Positions 53,180 through 62,319 of a stretch of DNA of 64,000 bases are shown here, piece after piece. Source of the stretch: Ideonella sp. WA131b (lineage in GTDB: Bacteria > Pseudomonadota > Gammaproteobacteria > Burkholderiales > Burkholderiaceae_C). Under the pieces are notes generated by a model. The model did no database searches, was not told the DNA's origin, and saw nothing but the letters and a program-made list of their open reading frames with translations. Every line of letters begins with the position of its first letter. Positions within the stretch are counted from its first letter, which is position 1. A program made the position numbers and the translations under genes. The DNA is taken from positions 1 to 64,000 of the forward strand of contig JAGTJW010000001.1 in the NCBI GenBank assembly GCA_023657425.1, given 5' to 3'.

Positions 53180-55387
53180 TCAGGGCCAGTCGGTCACCCA
53201 GCGTACGGAGACCAGTCCGTTGCGCGGCGGCGCCGGCTCGAAAAAACGGCCGTTGGCCTCGCCGACGATCACGCTGCCGGCCACCGCGCGGCCGGCCAGA
53301 TTGTCCAGCCGGGCCAGCAGTTCCAGCCGGCCCGTGGGCAGCGGTTGCACCCAGCGCGCCTTCAGCCCGACCAGGCCATAGCCCGCCGCAAAGTCGCTGT
53401 TTGCGTCGTTCACGGCCACGCGGCCGGCACCCTTGACTTCGAGCGCCAGCTCCAGGGCCACCAGAGGCTGCCACGCCAGCTCGGCGAACAGGCTTCGTGG
53501 CTGCGTGCCGGCGATGCGGTTGCCCGCCGGCACCGGCACCGTGGGCGTGGTGCAGGGGGGCGCCGCGCACACCGCGAAGGCATCTTCGTAGCGCGCGTCG
53601 AGCAGCGTCAAGGCCAGGCTGCCGCGCAAAGTCGGTGCGAGCGGCGCCGACAGCGCCAGCTCGAGGCCGCTGCGCGTGGTGCGGCCGACGTTGCGGAAGC
53701 TGCTGCGGCCGCCGCGGTTGCTGGCCACCGCGATCTCGTCGTCGGTGCGCGCCTCGAACAGCGCAAGATCCACCGCCGCGCCGCCGCGGCCACGCCACTT
53801 GAGGCCCAGCTCGGCCTGACGGCTGCGCTGCGGCTGCAGCGCCGTGTTGAAGCCGCCCTCGCCATCGGGGCGGTAGGCCACCTCGCCCAGCGTTGGTGCC
53901 TCGAAGCCGCGGCCCAGGCTCAGGTAGGTGCGCCAAGCCTCGCTGCCGCGCCACTGCAGCGACACCACCGGGCTGCGCGCCGAGTAGGCGAGCGTGCCGG
54001 AGTCGTCGCCGTTGCCGCCGACGATGTATCGGTCTTGTGACGCGTAGCGCACGCGCGTGGCGCGCAGGCCGGCCGCCAGCGCCCACGCGGGCGCCAGCTC
54101 GGCGTCGGCCTGCACAAAGAAGTCGCGGCTGTCCAGGCGGTTGGCCTCGTCGCGGCGCAGGCGGCCGCTCACGCCCAGCAGCCGCGTCGCGGCGGCGCCG
54201 CTGAAGTTCTCGAAGCCGCGCCGGTCCTCGCGCGCAAACTCCTGCGCGGCGCCGGCCACGAGCTGCAGCTGGCGCTCGCCCTGCAGCGCCCAGCGCCAGA
54301 CAAGCCGGCCGTCGATCCCGCCGTAGCGGCGGCCAAAGTCGATCACGCCCCCCGGATGGCGCTCAGTGAGCGCGGGGTTGGCGGCGTTGAACTGCGTCGC
54401 CACCGGGATGGCTTGCCACTGGGTGACGGCGCGCCGGCCCGTCCAGGCCGCCACCTGCCCCTCGGCCAGCGCGCCAGCATCGAGGCGGCGTCGCCACGAC
54501 ACGCCGGCCTGCGTCTGCGCCGTGTCCTTGCGCGTGTCGAAGCGGTCGGCCTGCCCGGGCGCGTCCTGCGGCAAGGCCAGCGGGTTGGTCTGCCAGGGGT
54601 CGGCGTCGAACTGGGCGCGCGTCAGGCCGAGCGGGTCTTGTGCCGGCTGGTCGAGTGCGTTGGCCACCAACACCAGACGCTCACCCGCGAGCTCGCGGGC
54701 CAGCCGGAGGTTGAGCAGCCGTCGTTGCGCCGCCGACTGCGGCCTGAAGCCCTGGATGTCCATCTCCGAGGCCGAGGCGCGCAGCGTCCAGCCCGGGCCC
54801 AGTGGCGCCAAGGGGCCCTCGATCGTGAGCCGCGCCTGCGCCAGCCCGAAGCTGCCGGCGTCGCCGTCCAGGCGCACGCGGCCTGCGGTGGGCGCCGTGC
54901 TCGTCACCGCGATGACGCCGCCGGAGCTGCTGCCCATGAGCGCCGAGAACGGGCCGCGCAACACCTCCACTCGGCTGGCACCGGCGATGTCGACGTGGGA
55001 GACCTGGCCCTGGCCGTCGGGGCCGCTGGCCGGGATGCCGTCGGCCACCAGCCGCAGGCCGCGCACACCGAAGCTGGCGCGCGCGCCGAACCCACGCGAG
55101 CCCAGCTGCAGGTCTTGTGCGTAGTTGCTGCGGTTGTTGGCCACCAGGCCGGGCACACGCGCCAGCGACTCCGACAGGTTGATCATGGGTCCGCCACTGC
55201 GAAGCTCGTCGGCGTCGACGACGCTGGCGGCATGCGGGGCGTCGAAGGCGCGCTGCTCGGCGCCGCTGGCGGTGACGATCACCCGCTCCTGCGCCGCGGC
55301 GTCTGTGGCCAGCAGCGACGCGGCCAACGCAGACGCGGCCAGGCCCGCCACGCGCCCGCAAGGCGGGCTACTGCGGCGGCTGCGCAT
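53180..55387 (-). CDS. TonB-dependent outer-membrane receptor
   Basis: A 735-aa protein with a signal peptide (AGLAASALAASLLATDAAAQ). The plug domain begins ERVIVTASGAEQRAFDAPHA and includes RVEVLRGPFSALMGSSSGGV, the usual plug core. A 22-strand barrel follows, ending in an aromatic-containing strand (NGLVSVRWVTDWP). The classical C-terminal Phe is replaced by WP. It overlaps the cytochrome gene by 20 bp. Its operon partners suggest uptake of the substrate or cofactor (for example PQQ or a sugar acid) of the dehydrogenase; this is inference. Confidence 0.9.
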   Translation of the reverse strand: MRSRRSSPPCGRVAGLAASALAASLLATDAAAQERVIVTASGAEQRAFDAPHAASVVDADELRSGGPMINLSESLARVPGLVANNRSNYAQDLQLGSRGFGARASFGVRGLRLVADGIPASGPDGQGQVSHVDIAGASRVEVLRGPFSALMGSSSGGVIAVTSTAPTAGRVRLDGDAGSFGLAQARLTIEGPLAPLGPGWTLRASASEMDIQGFRPQSAAQRRLLNLRLARELAGERLVLVANALDQPAQDPLGLTRAQFDADPWQTNPLALPQDAPGQADRFDTRKDTAQTQAGVSWRRRLDAGALAEGQVAAWTGRRAVTQWQAIPVATQFNAANPALTERHPGGVIDFGRRYGGIDGRLVWRWALQGERQLQLVAGAAQEFAREDRRGFENFSGAAATRLLGVSGRLRRDEANRLDSRDFFVQADAELAPAWALAAGLRATRVRYASQDRYIVGGNGDDSGTLAYSARSPVVSLQWRGSEAWRTYLSLGRGFEAPTLGEVAYRPDGEGGFNTALQPQRSRQAELGLKWRGRGGAAVDLALFEARTDDEIAVASNRGGRSSFRNVGRTTRSGLELALSAPLAPTLRGSLALTLLDARYEDAFAVCAAPPCTTPTVPVPAGNRIAGTQPRSLFAELAWQPLVALELALEVKGAGRVAVNDANSDFAAGYGLVGLKARWVQPLPTGRLELLARLDNLAGRAVAGSVIVGEANGRFFEPAPPRNGLVSVRWVTDWP

Positions 55388-55697
55388 CGATGCGGATCGC
55401 CGCGTACCAGGCCGCCAGGTGGCCGATGTCCTCGTCCGTCAGTGCGCGGGCCATGACGTTCATCACCTCGTGGCGGCGAGAGCCGCTGCGGTAGGCGCGC
55501 AGCTGCGCCGCCAGGTAGAGGGCCGGCTGCCCGGCCAGGTGAGGCGCGTCAGGCACGGTGCTCAGGCCCAAGGGGCCGTGACACACGGCGCAGGCCTGCG
55601 CGCGCTGGCGCCCGGCCTGCACGTCCTGGGCGGCGACAGGTGCGGGCAGCAGCAGGCAAACGGCCAAGACGGCCGCGAGAGGCTTCAGGAGCTGCAA
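55368..55697 (-). CDS. Periplasmic cytochrome c (class I)
   Basis: About 109 aa from TTG 55697; an upstream TTG at 55727 is possible. The signal peptide PLAAVLAVCLLLPAPVAAQD is followed by a single haem site QACAVCHGPLG and the distal Met in MNVMARALTDEDIGHLAAWY. This is the c553/c555-like form with YLAAQLRAYRSGSR. It probably takes electrons from the co-encoded PQQ dehydrogenase. Confidence 0.88.
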   Translation of the reverse strand: MQLLKPLAAVLAVCLLLPAPVAAQDVQAGRQRAQACAVCHGPLGLSTVPDAPHLAGQPALYLAAQLRAYRSGSRRHEVMNVMARALTDEDIGHLAAWYAAIRIDAQPPQ

Positions 55698-55761
55698 GGT
55701 CGTGGCGTCCTCTTCCGAAGCCGGCAAGGTGCCCGCAAGGGGCGCCTTGCCGGCAGGTCGC

Positions 55762-57054
55762 TCAGGGCGCGCTGTAGGTGACGCGGTAGATGGCCCCGGC
55801 GAAGTCGTCGCTGATCAGCATCGACCCGTCCTTCATCATCGCCACGTCGACCGGGCGGCCGCGGTAGACGCCATTGCCGTCCATCCAGCCCTCAGCGAAG
55901 ACCTCGGTCTTGTCGGCCGTGCCATCGGCCTTGAGCGAGACGAAGTTGATCAGCGCGCCGCTGGGCTTGGTGCGGTTCCAGGAACCATGCGACGCCACGA
56001 AGATGCCCCCGCGGTACTTCTCGGGGAACATCGAGCCGCCGTAGAAGCTCATGCCCAGCTGCGCCTGGTGGGCCGGGAACAGCACCTGCGGCGCCACCAG
56101 GCCGGCGGGCGCGGGCAAGTCCTTCAGGTCGGGCGCGGCACCGCTGCCGGCGATGGTGACGCCGCCGTTGGTCCAGGGGAAGCCGAAGTGCTGGCCGCGC
56201 TGCGTGACGCGGTTGAGCTCACCCGGCGGGATGTCGTCGCCCATGCCATCGACCTGGTTGTCGGTGAACCACAGGCTGCCGTCCTTGGGGTTGAAGTCGT
56301 GGCCCACGGAGTTGCGGATGCCGCGGGCGAAGACCTCGCGCTTGCTGCCGTCGAACGGGTTGAAGCGGATGATGCCGCCGATGCCGAGATCGTCGTACAG
56401 CTTGACCTTGTCGCGCGGCTGCACGTTGAAGGGCTGGCCCAGCGACACGTACAGCTGGTTGTCGGCCCCGACGCGGCACACGCGCGCACCGTGGTTGAAG
56501 CTCTCCTCCTCGGGGGGGATCAGCTTGCCCTGGGGCACGACCTCGATCACCGCGACGTCAGGGCCTTCATAGAAGAACTCGGCGGCGGGGAAGTTGAGCA
56601 CGCGGTTGTGCTCGACGACCATCAGGAAGCCGTCGCGCGTCCAGCACACGCCATTGGGGTTGGTGAACTTCAGGCTCGGCGCGAAGCTCTTGACCTCGTC
56701 GGCCACGCCGTCGGAGTTGCGGTCGGTGACGGCCCAGACGCTGGTCTTGCGCGTGCCGACGAACAGCATGTTGGTGCTCGGCGCCACGGCCATCATGCGC
56801 GCGTCGGGCACGATGGCGTAGAGCTCGATCTTGAAACCCGGCGGCATCTTGATGTTGCGCAGGTTGTTGCGGATGGCGTCGGCGTTGCGCCCGGTCTGGG
56901 CGACCACCGGGATGTTCAGGTCGGTGGTGGCCACCTTGAACTGTTTGAGCTTGTCGAGGTTGCCCTGGGCAGCGGCGCTCAGGCTGGCGGCGGCCAGCGC
57001 GGTGGCGGTGAGCAGCGCCGGCCAGGCGCGGCGTAGCGGGTTCTTGCGGATCAT
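55762..57054 (-). CDS. PQQ-dependent sugar/sorbosone dehydrogenase-like protein
   Basis: A 430-aa protein with an N-terminal signal (ALLTATALAAASLSAAAQG). It is a six-bladed propeller of the glucose/sorbosone dehydrogenase family: PPGFKIELYAIVPDARMMAV, GVCWTRDGFLMVVEHNRVL, RNSVGHDFNPKDGSLWFTDN and GGIFVASHGSWNRTKPSG. The His and Arg of typical PQQ sites (GxRNSVGHDF) are visible. AGGAGACACGTCG precedes ATG 57054. It is first gene of the operon with cytochrome c and the TonB receptor, behind a sigma-54-type promoter. Confidence 0.9.
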   Translation of the reverse strand: MIRKNPLRRAWPALLTATALAAASLSAAAQGNLDKLKQFKVATTDLNIPVVAQTGRNADAIRNNLRNIKMPPGFKIELYAIVPDARMMAVAPSTNMLFVGTRKTSVWAVTDRNSDGVADEVKSFAPSLKFTNPNGVCWTRDGFLMVVEHNRVLNFPAAEFFYEGPDVAVIEVVPQGKLIPPEEESFNHGARVCRVGADNQLYVSLGQPFNVQPRDKVKLYDDLGIGGIIRFNPFDGSKREVFARGIRNSVGHDFNPKDGSLWFTDNQVDGMGDDIPPGELNRVTQRGQHFGFPWTNGGVTIAGSGAAPDLKDLPAPAGLVAPQVLFPAHQAQLGMSFYGGSMFPEKYRGGIFVASHGSWNRTKPSGALINFVSLKADGTADKTEVFAEGWMDGNGVYRGRPVDVAMMKDGSMLISDDFAGAIYRVTYSAP

Positions 57055-57124
57055 CGACGTGTCTCCTCGGATGGGTTTGCTTCGGCTCGCGGCGGCCGCA
57101 TGGGGAGCCACCACAGAACTGCCC

Positions 57125-57140
57125 AGCAATCCGCGTTCCA
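57125..57140 (-). promoter_or_regulatory. Sigma-54 (RpoN) promoter for the dehydrogenase operon
   Basis: On the minus strand TGGAACGCGGATTGCT matches the -24/-12 consensus TGGCACGNNNNTTGCW in every fixed position but one, with the required 10-bp gap between GG and GC. It lies about 70 bp before the dehydrogenase ATG, and the divergent gene is a sigma-54 activator. Confidence 0.78.
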
Positions 57141-57217
57141 CTCAGTGAACACCCCTATCGCGGCAAAGGGCGCGCTGGCGTCTGATCGCGGCCTGCCGTG
57201 GCGAGACTGTCTTACTT

Positions 57218-57232
57218 CGCGACACTGTCGCG
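57218..57232. promoter_or_regulatory. Candidate activator binding site
   Basis: The perfect 15-bp palindrome CGCGACACTGTCGCG lies about 80 bp upstream of the sigma-54 promoter, where enhancer sites for AcoR/NtrC-type activators usually sit. A smaller related palindrome AGACTGTCT lies at 57204-57212. The divergent activator is the obvious candidate to bind it. Confidence 0.55.
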
Positions 57233-57326
57233 CGGCAACGTCGAGAAGCGATGCAGAACTCCCCCCGGCCGCGGGTTCACGATGGAAACCGGCGGCCGGC
57301 CCGGGTGCCCCGAGGAGACACACGCC

Positions 57327-59270
57327 GTGAACACCGTCGAAGCCACGCGCGCCCTGGCGCGTGCCCGCGCGCTCAGCCACCGCGGCAGCACCTTGCCGCT
57401 GGACGGCACGCCGTCGATCCTGGTGCTCGACAGCTGGGCCCGCTGCCTGGAGCACGGGCTGGACGCCGCCGCGCCGATGCGCGTGCCGGTGGTCGAAGCG
57501 GCTGAGCTGGCGCGGCGCCGCGAGCGCTCGCGCACCGTGTTGGGCCTGGCGCAGGCCGAGCTCGAGACGCTGTCGCGGCAGATCGCCGGCAGCAACCACC
57601 TGCTGGCCTTCGCCGATGCCGACGGCGTCATCCTCGATCTGCAGGCCGACAGCCGCTTCGGCAGCAGCAGCGGCAGCGGCGACGGCAACAGCGCCGGCAT
57701 CCTGGCCGGCAGCCACTGGCACGAGTCGGTGGCCGGCACCAACGGTCTGGGCACGGCCCTGGCCTGCGGGCAGGCGGTGGCGGTCACCGGGCGCGAGCAC
57801 TGGTTCCTGTCGCTGGGCGCGGTGTCCTGCACGGCGGCCCCCGTGCGCGATGGCCAGGGCCACATCGTCGGCGTGCTCGATGCCAGCTCTTACGTGCTGT
57901 CCCGCCACCGCCACACCCAGGCGCTGGTGCAGATGGCGGCCAAGCAGATCGAGAACCGGCTGCTGGCGCACCAGATGCGCGGCCAGCTGCTGCTGGCCGT
58001 GCACCCGCGCGCCGAGTACCTGGGCACGCTCAGCGCCGGGCTGCTGGCCTTCGATGCCGAGGGCCGCCTCACGGCCTGCAACGCCACCGCCCGCGAGCTG
58101 CTGGCGGGCCTGCAGCCCGGGCCCGGCAGCGCTTTCGACTCGCTGTTCGCCGAGCCTTTCGAGCGTCTGCTCGGGCGGCTGCAGCGCGACGACGAGACAC
58201 GGCTGCGCGACAGCCTTGGCAGCCTGCTCGTGGCGCGGCGGCTCTCGCCTGCACCCGCGCGGCGCCTGGGGGTGGGCGCCGCAGGTGCGGCCGCCGTCAG
58301 CGGCACCGCAGTCCGGGCCGACGACAGGAGCCTCGGTTTTGTGGCGGACGACGCCGCCGTACGCGACGCCTGCCGCCTGGTGGAGCGCGCCGTGGCGCTG
58401 CGCGTGCCCGTGCTGCTGCAAGGCGAGACCGGCACCGGCAAAGAGGTGCTGGCGCGCCACGCCCACCGCATGGGCCGGCGCCGGGGCGAGTTCGTGGCCG
58501 TCAACTGCGGCGGGATGCCGGCAGAACTGTTCGAGGCCGAGCTCTTCGGGCACGTGGCCGGCGCCTTCACGGGGGCGAGGCCGGGCGGCAGCCCGGGGCT
58601 GCTGGCGCGGGCCGACGGCGGCACGCTGCTGCTCGACGAGATCGCCGAGCTGCCGGCGCAGCTGCAAGCCACTTTGCTGCGCTTTCTGGACGACGGCGTC
58701 GCCCGGCCCGTGGGCGCGCTGGAGGGCCGGCGGCTCGACGTGCAGGTTCTGGCCGCCACCCACCGCGACCTCGACGAGGCCGTCCGCGCCGGCCGCTTCC
58801 GCGCCGATCTGCTGTACCGGCTGCACACCGTGCGCATCGAACTGCCGCCGTTGCGCACGCGCAGCGACTTCGACGCCGCGGCCCACGCGCTGCTGCAGGG
58901 CATCGACGGCTCGGCACGGCTGGCCGGCGACGCGCTGGCGCGGCTGCGCCAGCACGACTGGCCGGGGAACTTTCGCGAGCTGCGCTCGGTGCTGGTGCGC
59001 GCGCTGCTGCAGCGCACGCTGAGCGGCGACGACACGAGCGCCGAGCTGGGCGAGGACGACATCGTCCGGGCCCTGCCCGCCACAGCCCGCGCAGCGCCCG
59101 CCGCAGGGGCCGACGGCGGCAAACCCTCGGCGCTGCGGCGCCAGGGCGATGCGCTGGTGCGCCAGACCTGGGAGCGCTGCGGCCGCAGCATCAGCCGCAC
59201 GGCTCGCGAGCTGGGCATCTCGCGCAGCACGGTGTACCGCCACCTCGGTGGAGAGCTCGGCGGCCGATAG
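57327..59270 (+). CDS. Sigma-54-dependent activator, AcoR type
   Basis: About 647 aa from GTG 57327, chosen because GAGGAG precedes it; an in-frame ATG lies at 57282. The N-terminal GAF-like sensor spans about 70-215 ([20 protein letters not shown] is the AcoR-type motif). The AAA+ domain has Walker [14 protein letters not shown] (near 365), the sigma-54 contact loop GAFTGA (near 411) and Walker [14 protein letters not shown]. The C-terminal Fis-type helix-turn-helix is [20 protein letters not shown]. It likely controls the divergent dehydrogenase operon in response to a small molecule. Confidence 0.92.
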   Translation: MNTVEATRALARARALSHRGSTLPLDGTPSILVLDSWARCLEHGLDAAAPMRVPVVEAAELARRRERSRTVLGLAQAELETLSRQIAGSNHLLAFADADGVILDLQADSRFGSSSGSGDGNSAGILAGSHWHESVAGTNGLGTALACGQAVAVTGREHWFLSLGAVSCTAAPVRDGQGHIVGVLDASSYVLSRHRHTQALVQMAAKQIENRLLAHQMRGQLLLAVHPRAEYLGTLSAGLLAFDAEGRLTACNATARELLAGLQPGPGSAFDSLFAEPFERLLGRLQRDDETRLRDSLGSLLVARRLSPAPARRLGVGAAGAAAVSGTAVRADDRSLGFVADDAAVRDACRLVERAVALRVPVLLQGETGTGKEVLARHAHRMGRRRGEFVAVNCGGMPAELFEAELFGHVAGAFTGARPGGSPGLLARADGGTLLLDEIAELPAQLQATLLRFLDDGVARPVGALEGRRLDVQVLAATHRDLDEAVRAGRFRADLLYRLHTVRIELPPLRTRSDFDAAAHALLQGIDGSARLAGDALARLRQHDWPGNFRELRSVLVRALLQRTLSGDDTSAELGEDDIVRALPATARAAPAAGADGGKPSALRRQGDALVRQTWERCGRSISRTARELGISRSTVYRHLGGELGGR

Positions 59271-59277
59271 AGTTCCG

Positions 59278-60468
59278 GTGGCGGAGCACGAGAGATTGAG
59301 TCTCGAACGGCCTTCGTTCCGCAGAGTCCCGGGTCCCGACGCCAGACCCAATCGGGTTACCGATAGCCGCCTCGACTTTCTCGACGCCCTGCGCTTGCTC
59401 GCCCTGGGCCTGCTCATCCTGTATCACGTGGGCATGTACTACGTGACCTGGGACTGGCACCTCAAGAGCCCCTTTGCGAGCACGGCGCTCGAACCCTGGA
59501 TGCGGCTCGTCAATCCTTGGCGCATGAGCCTGCTCTTCGTGGTGTCGGGGGCCGTGACGGCCATCCTGCTGCGAAGAGACGCCCCAGGGTGGCTCGGATT
59601 CAGGCTCAGACGCCTGGGCTTTCCGCTTGTTGCAGGGGTGCTGGTGATCGTGCCGCCGCAGTCCTACTGGCAGGTGATCCAGCAGATGGGCTACGACGGC
59701 AGCTACCTGGAGTTCCTGCCACTCTACCTGGGCGGTCACGGGGACTTTTGCAAGCCCACCGGCCCCTGCCTGACCTTGCCGACCTGGAACCACCTCTGGT
59801 TCCTGCCCTACCTGATGGTCTACACGCTCGTGTTGTGGGCGAGCGTGCGTGTCGCGCCGCTCTGGCTGGAGCGGGCGGGCCAGCGACTCTCGGGCACGCT
59901 GTCAGTCTTGAGCCTGCTGGTCGCGCCCTGGCTGGTGCTTGCCACGGGCCGGCTCGCCCTGAGGCCCTGGTTCGACGTCACGCACGCTCTCGTCGACGAT
60001 CCTCTGGCGCATGCGCAGTACCTCCCAGCCTTCCTCGCAGGAGCGATCCTCGCGAGCACACCTGGCGCTTGGTCGGCCATTGCTCGCTTTCGCGTGGCCG
60101 CGTTGCTCGTCGCGCTGGGAAGCTGGATGCTGCTGTTGTCCGCACCGGGCGTCCCTGCGCCGCTGCAGCGCACGGTCTATGCCGCCCAGCAGTGGGGCGG
60201 GGTGATGGCGGTCCTCGGTTTCGCTTGGGTGCATCTGAACCGACCCAACCCATGGCTGCGCGGGCTGGCCGTCAGGATCTTTGCGGTGTACGTGCTGCAC
60301 CAGACGCTGATCATCCTTCTTGCCGTGGCGCTCAGGCCGTTGGCACTGCAACCCATTGCCGAGGGACCGCTGCTGGTTGTCGGCACCGTGACATGCGCCT
60401 TGGCGCTGGTGAGGATCTGTGAAGCCATCAGGCCGCTCCGGCCCTGGCTCGGATTGCCAAGTGCATGA
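59278..60468 (+). CDS. Acyltransferase family 3 membrane protein
   Basis: About 396 aa with around ten membrane helices. The N-terminal RLDFLDALRLLALGLLILYH with the following GMY is the conserved acyltransferase-3 entry (RxxxxDxLRxxAxxxVxxxH), and TWNHLWFLPYLMVYTLVLW holds a second conserved helix. Such enzymes (OpgC/OafA-like) acylate sugars or glucans in the periplasm; modification of the cyclic glucan made by NdvB is an attractive but unproven link. GTG 59278 follows the activator stop by 5 bp. Confidence 0.87.
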   Translation: MAEHERLSLERPSFRRVPGPDARPNRVTDSRLDFLDALRLLALGLLILYHVGMYYVTWDWHLKSPFASTALEPWMRLVNPWRMSLLFVVSGAVTAILLRRDAPGWLGFRLRRLGFPLVAGVLVIVPPQSYWQVIQQMGYDGSYLEFLPLYLGGHGDFCKPTGPCLTLPTWNHLWFLPYLMVYTLVLWASVRVAPLWLERAGQRLSGTLSVLSLLVAPWLVLATGRLALRPWFDVTHALVDDPLAHAQYLPAFLAGAILASTPGAWSAIARFRVAALLVALGSWMLLLSAPGVPAPLQRTVYAAQQWGGVMAVLGFAWVHLNRPNPWLRGLAVRIFAVYVLHQTLIILLAVALRPLALQPIAEGPLLVVGTVTCALALVRICEAIRPLRPWLGLPSA

Positions 60469-60482
60469 CTCCTTCAAACTTG

Positions 60483-60540
60483 CTCAGTCAGGAGGTGCTG
60501 AGAAAGCTGCAGTCTCAGCGCGGTTGGTGACCCGATGAGC
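60483..60540 (+). repeat. Direct repeat, copy 1, upstream of higBA
   Basis: The segment beginning CTCAGTCAGGAGGTGCTGAG, continuing AAGCTGCAGTCTC and ending CCCGATGAGC, recurs at 61734-61791. A looser similarity (CCAAGTGC.TGA) extends leftwards into the end of the acyltransferase gene. Each copy precedes a toxin-antitoxin module. Confidence 0.75.
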
Positions 60541-60608
60541 GCGACCTTGACTTGAGGCCGAATGGAAGTTCGTGAACAATCGATTACAGTCAAGACCAGT
60601 ACAAAGTC

Positions 60609-60893
60609 GTGCTCACAGAGTCATTCGATCGATGGCTGGAGGGGCTCCGTGATCCGCAGACCCGACGCCGTCTGGTTCTGCGACTTCGAAAGGCGAGCCT
60701 CGGGCAGCTTGGCGATGTCAAGCCAGTTGCCCAAGGGGTGTACGAGATGCGCGAGTTCTTCGGTCCCGGATGGCGGCTGAACTGCGCGCGGCGCGGCGAC
60801 GTCCTCATCGTGATGCTCGGGGGCGGAACAAAGGGAACGCAGACACGGGATATCGAGAAGGCCATTGCACTGGCCAAGACCATCGAGGACTGA
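60609..60893 (+). CDS. higB: HigB/RelE-type toxin (addiction module killer)
   Basis: A 94-aa protein from GTG 60609. It matches the phage-derived Gp49-like/HigB group: TESFDRWLEGLRDPQTRRRL, GDVKPVAQGVYEMREFFGPG and VLIVMLGGGTKGTQTRDI, including the basic residues and the GGxKxxQxxDI end. Codons before the GTG (YKV) fit the family start, so an unusual start slightly upstream is possible. It acts as a ribosome-dependent mRNA interferase. The antitoxin gene starts 4 bp downstream. Confidence 0.88.
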   Translation: MLTESFDRWLEGLRDPQTRRRLVLRLRKASLGQLGDVKPVAQGVYEMREFFGPGWRLNCARRGDVLIVMLGGGTKGTQTRDIEKAIALAKTIED

Positions 60894-60897
60894 CCAC

Positions 60898-61197
60898 ATG
60901 AGCAAGAAGATCAAGCTGTCCGAGTTGGCCGAGTTCGATCCGTCCAAGTACCTGGACGACGACGAGGCCATCGCCGACTGCATCCGTCTGGCTGTCGAAG
61001 ATGGCGACCCGGGGCTGCTGGCTGCAGCCCTCGGTGATGTCGCTCGTGCGCGGGGGATGACACAAGTGGCGCAGTCGGCTGGTCTGACCCGGGAAGCGCT
61101 GTACAAAGCGCTCAGACCCGAGGCCCACCCTCGCTTCGACACGATTCACAAAGTCTGCAAGGCTCTTGGCGTCAAACTGACTGCGACCACGGTTTGA
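60898..61197 (+). CDS. higA: HigA-type antitoxin
   Basis: A 99-aa protein. The N-terminal linker (FDPSKYLDDDEAIADCIRLA) and the C-terminal Xre-like helix-turn-helix (MTQVAQSAGLTREALYKALR, then FDTIHKVCKALGVKL) are those of antitoxins paired with Gp49-like toxins, in the usual toxin-first order. Confidence 0.9.
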   Translation: MSKKIKLSELAEFDPSKYLDDDEAIADCIRLAVEDGDPGLLAAALGDVARARGMTQVAQSAGLTREALYKALRPEAHPRFDTIHKVCKALGVKLTATTV

Positions 61198-61211
61198 CGG
61201 AGGAGAGGCCC

Positions 61212-61607
61212 ATGACAGCAACCTGTGCCTGCGGCAGCTCATCGATCACGGTAAACACGGGCCCCCTCATGCTCGGTGTCTGCCACTGCACCAACTGCAA
61301 GCGCCGTACAGGAAGTGCCTTCGGAATCTCGACCTACTTCGCCAAGGACGCTGTGGTTCGGCAAGAGGGCGACACGAAGGTCTATGCCTTCCACCACGCC
61401 GCGCAAAATCACGATCAGGAGCGTCACTTCTGCCCAAACTGCGGCACGACGCTGTACTGGTTCGTGTCCTCGCTGCCCGACAAGATCGGGATTGCAGGCG
61501 GATGTTTCGATGGCGAGGGCCTACCGGAGCCGACATACGCCGTCTCCGATGCCAAGCGCGTATCGTGGCTATCGTTGCCATCCAGATGGCAGGTGTGGGC
61601 CGAATGA
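61212..61607 (+). CDS. GFA-family (CENP-V) zinc protein
   Basis: A 131-aa protein of the glutathione-dependent formaldehyde-activating/CENP-V fold. Zinc ligands are visible: CACGSSS, GVCHCTNCKRRTGSAF and HFCPNCGTTLYW. GGAGAGG precedes ATG 61212, 14 bp after the antitoxin stop, so it may be co-transcribed with higBA. Most members have no proven formaldehyde role. Similar genes are frequent passengers on genomic islands. Confidence 0.88.
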   Translation: MTATCACGSSSITVNTGPLMLGVCHCTNCKRRTGSAFGISTYFAKDAVVRQEGDTKVYAFHHAAQNHDQERHFCPNCGTTLYWFVSSLPDKIGIAGGCFDGEGLPEPTYAVSDAKRVSWLSLPSRWQVWAE

Positions 61608-61998
61608 GGCTGATGAGGCCACACGTGAAGTTCGATCAGACCCAGAGCTCCAGACTTTTCAGACCTCGGTACGGATCACCGGCAGGTCGTCGATTTCGCC
61701 AAGTGCTTGATTCTTCGGGGTTTTTCAGACTTTCTCAGTCAGGAGGTGCTGAGTAAGCTGCAGTCTCTGCGAGATCGGTAACCCGATGAGCAGAGGCTTC
61801 CCTGATCGGCCTGGTACGCCGCGGATCTGAGAATTGCAATCAGATCAACGCCTTGCGAGGGCCGGTGTGAAGATTGGACAAGTTGCAGAAAACAACTTGG
61901 CGGGGCGGCAGTGATGGGTTTGAAAACAGTCCCCGGTCAGGAGGCTTTACCTTCTGGGGTACTGATGAGACTCGCACTTGCTCAACTCATTCATTCTC
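61608..61998. other. Intergenic region containing the second direct repeat
   Basis: About 390 bp with no supported gene. It contains repeat copy 2 (61734-61791) and the leader of the second toxin-antitoxin module. Confidence 0.45.
61734..61791 (+). repeat. Direct repeat, copy 2, upstream of the second higBA
   Basis: About 85% identical to 60483-60540 by eye (CTCAGTCAGGAGGTGCTGAG, then AAGCTGCAGTCTC, then ACCCGATGAGC). The two copies enclose higBA-1 and the GFA gene, a block of about 1.25 kb that recombination could delete. Confidence 0.75.
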
Positions 61999-62027
61999 TT
62001 GCTGCGCGTGGCGCTACGCGCTACACT
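61999..62027 (+). promoter_or_regulatory. Candidate promoter of the second higBA
   Basis: TTGCTG (61999-62004) and TACACT (62022-62027) with 17-bp spacing. The toxin ATG at 62034 is only 7 bases after the -10 box, implying a leaderless or very short leader, as seen for brnTA at 6471. Confidence 0.5.
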
Positions 62028-62033
62028 TCGCCC

Positions 62034-62312
62034 ATGATCAGGAGTTTCCGGCACAAAGGGGTCGAGCGCTTCTTCCGCTCGGGGTCTCGAGCCGGCATCC
62101 AGGCCGCGCATGCGCCTCGCCTGGGCCGACAACTGTCTGCGCTGGATGCCGCCAAGAGGCCAGAAGACATGAATCGCCCTGGCTGGGATTGGCACCCCCT
62201 GAAGGGAAGCCTGTCCGGACACTGGTCGGTCAGCGTCAACGGAAACTGGCGCCTGACCTTCTCGTTCGAAAACGGCGATGCCGTCTTGGTCGACTACCAA
62301 GATTACCACTGA
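62034..62312 (+). CDS. higB: HigB-type toxin (RelE superfamily)
   Basis: A 92-aa protein of the classical HigB/plasmid killer group: MIRSFRHKGVERFFRSGSRA, LGRQLSALDAAKRPEDMNRP and GNWRLTFSFENGDAVLVDYQ with the final DYH. The conserved Arg and His/Tyr of the catalytic face are present, so the toxin should be active. The antitoxin gene follows 7 bp later. Confidence 0.92.
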   Translation: MIRSFRHKGVERFFRSGSRAGIQAAHAPRLGRQLSALDAAKRPEDMNRPGWDWHPLKGSLSGHWSVSVNGNWRLTFSFENGDAVLVDYQDYH

Positions 62313-62319
62313 GGTTCAT

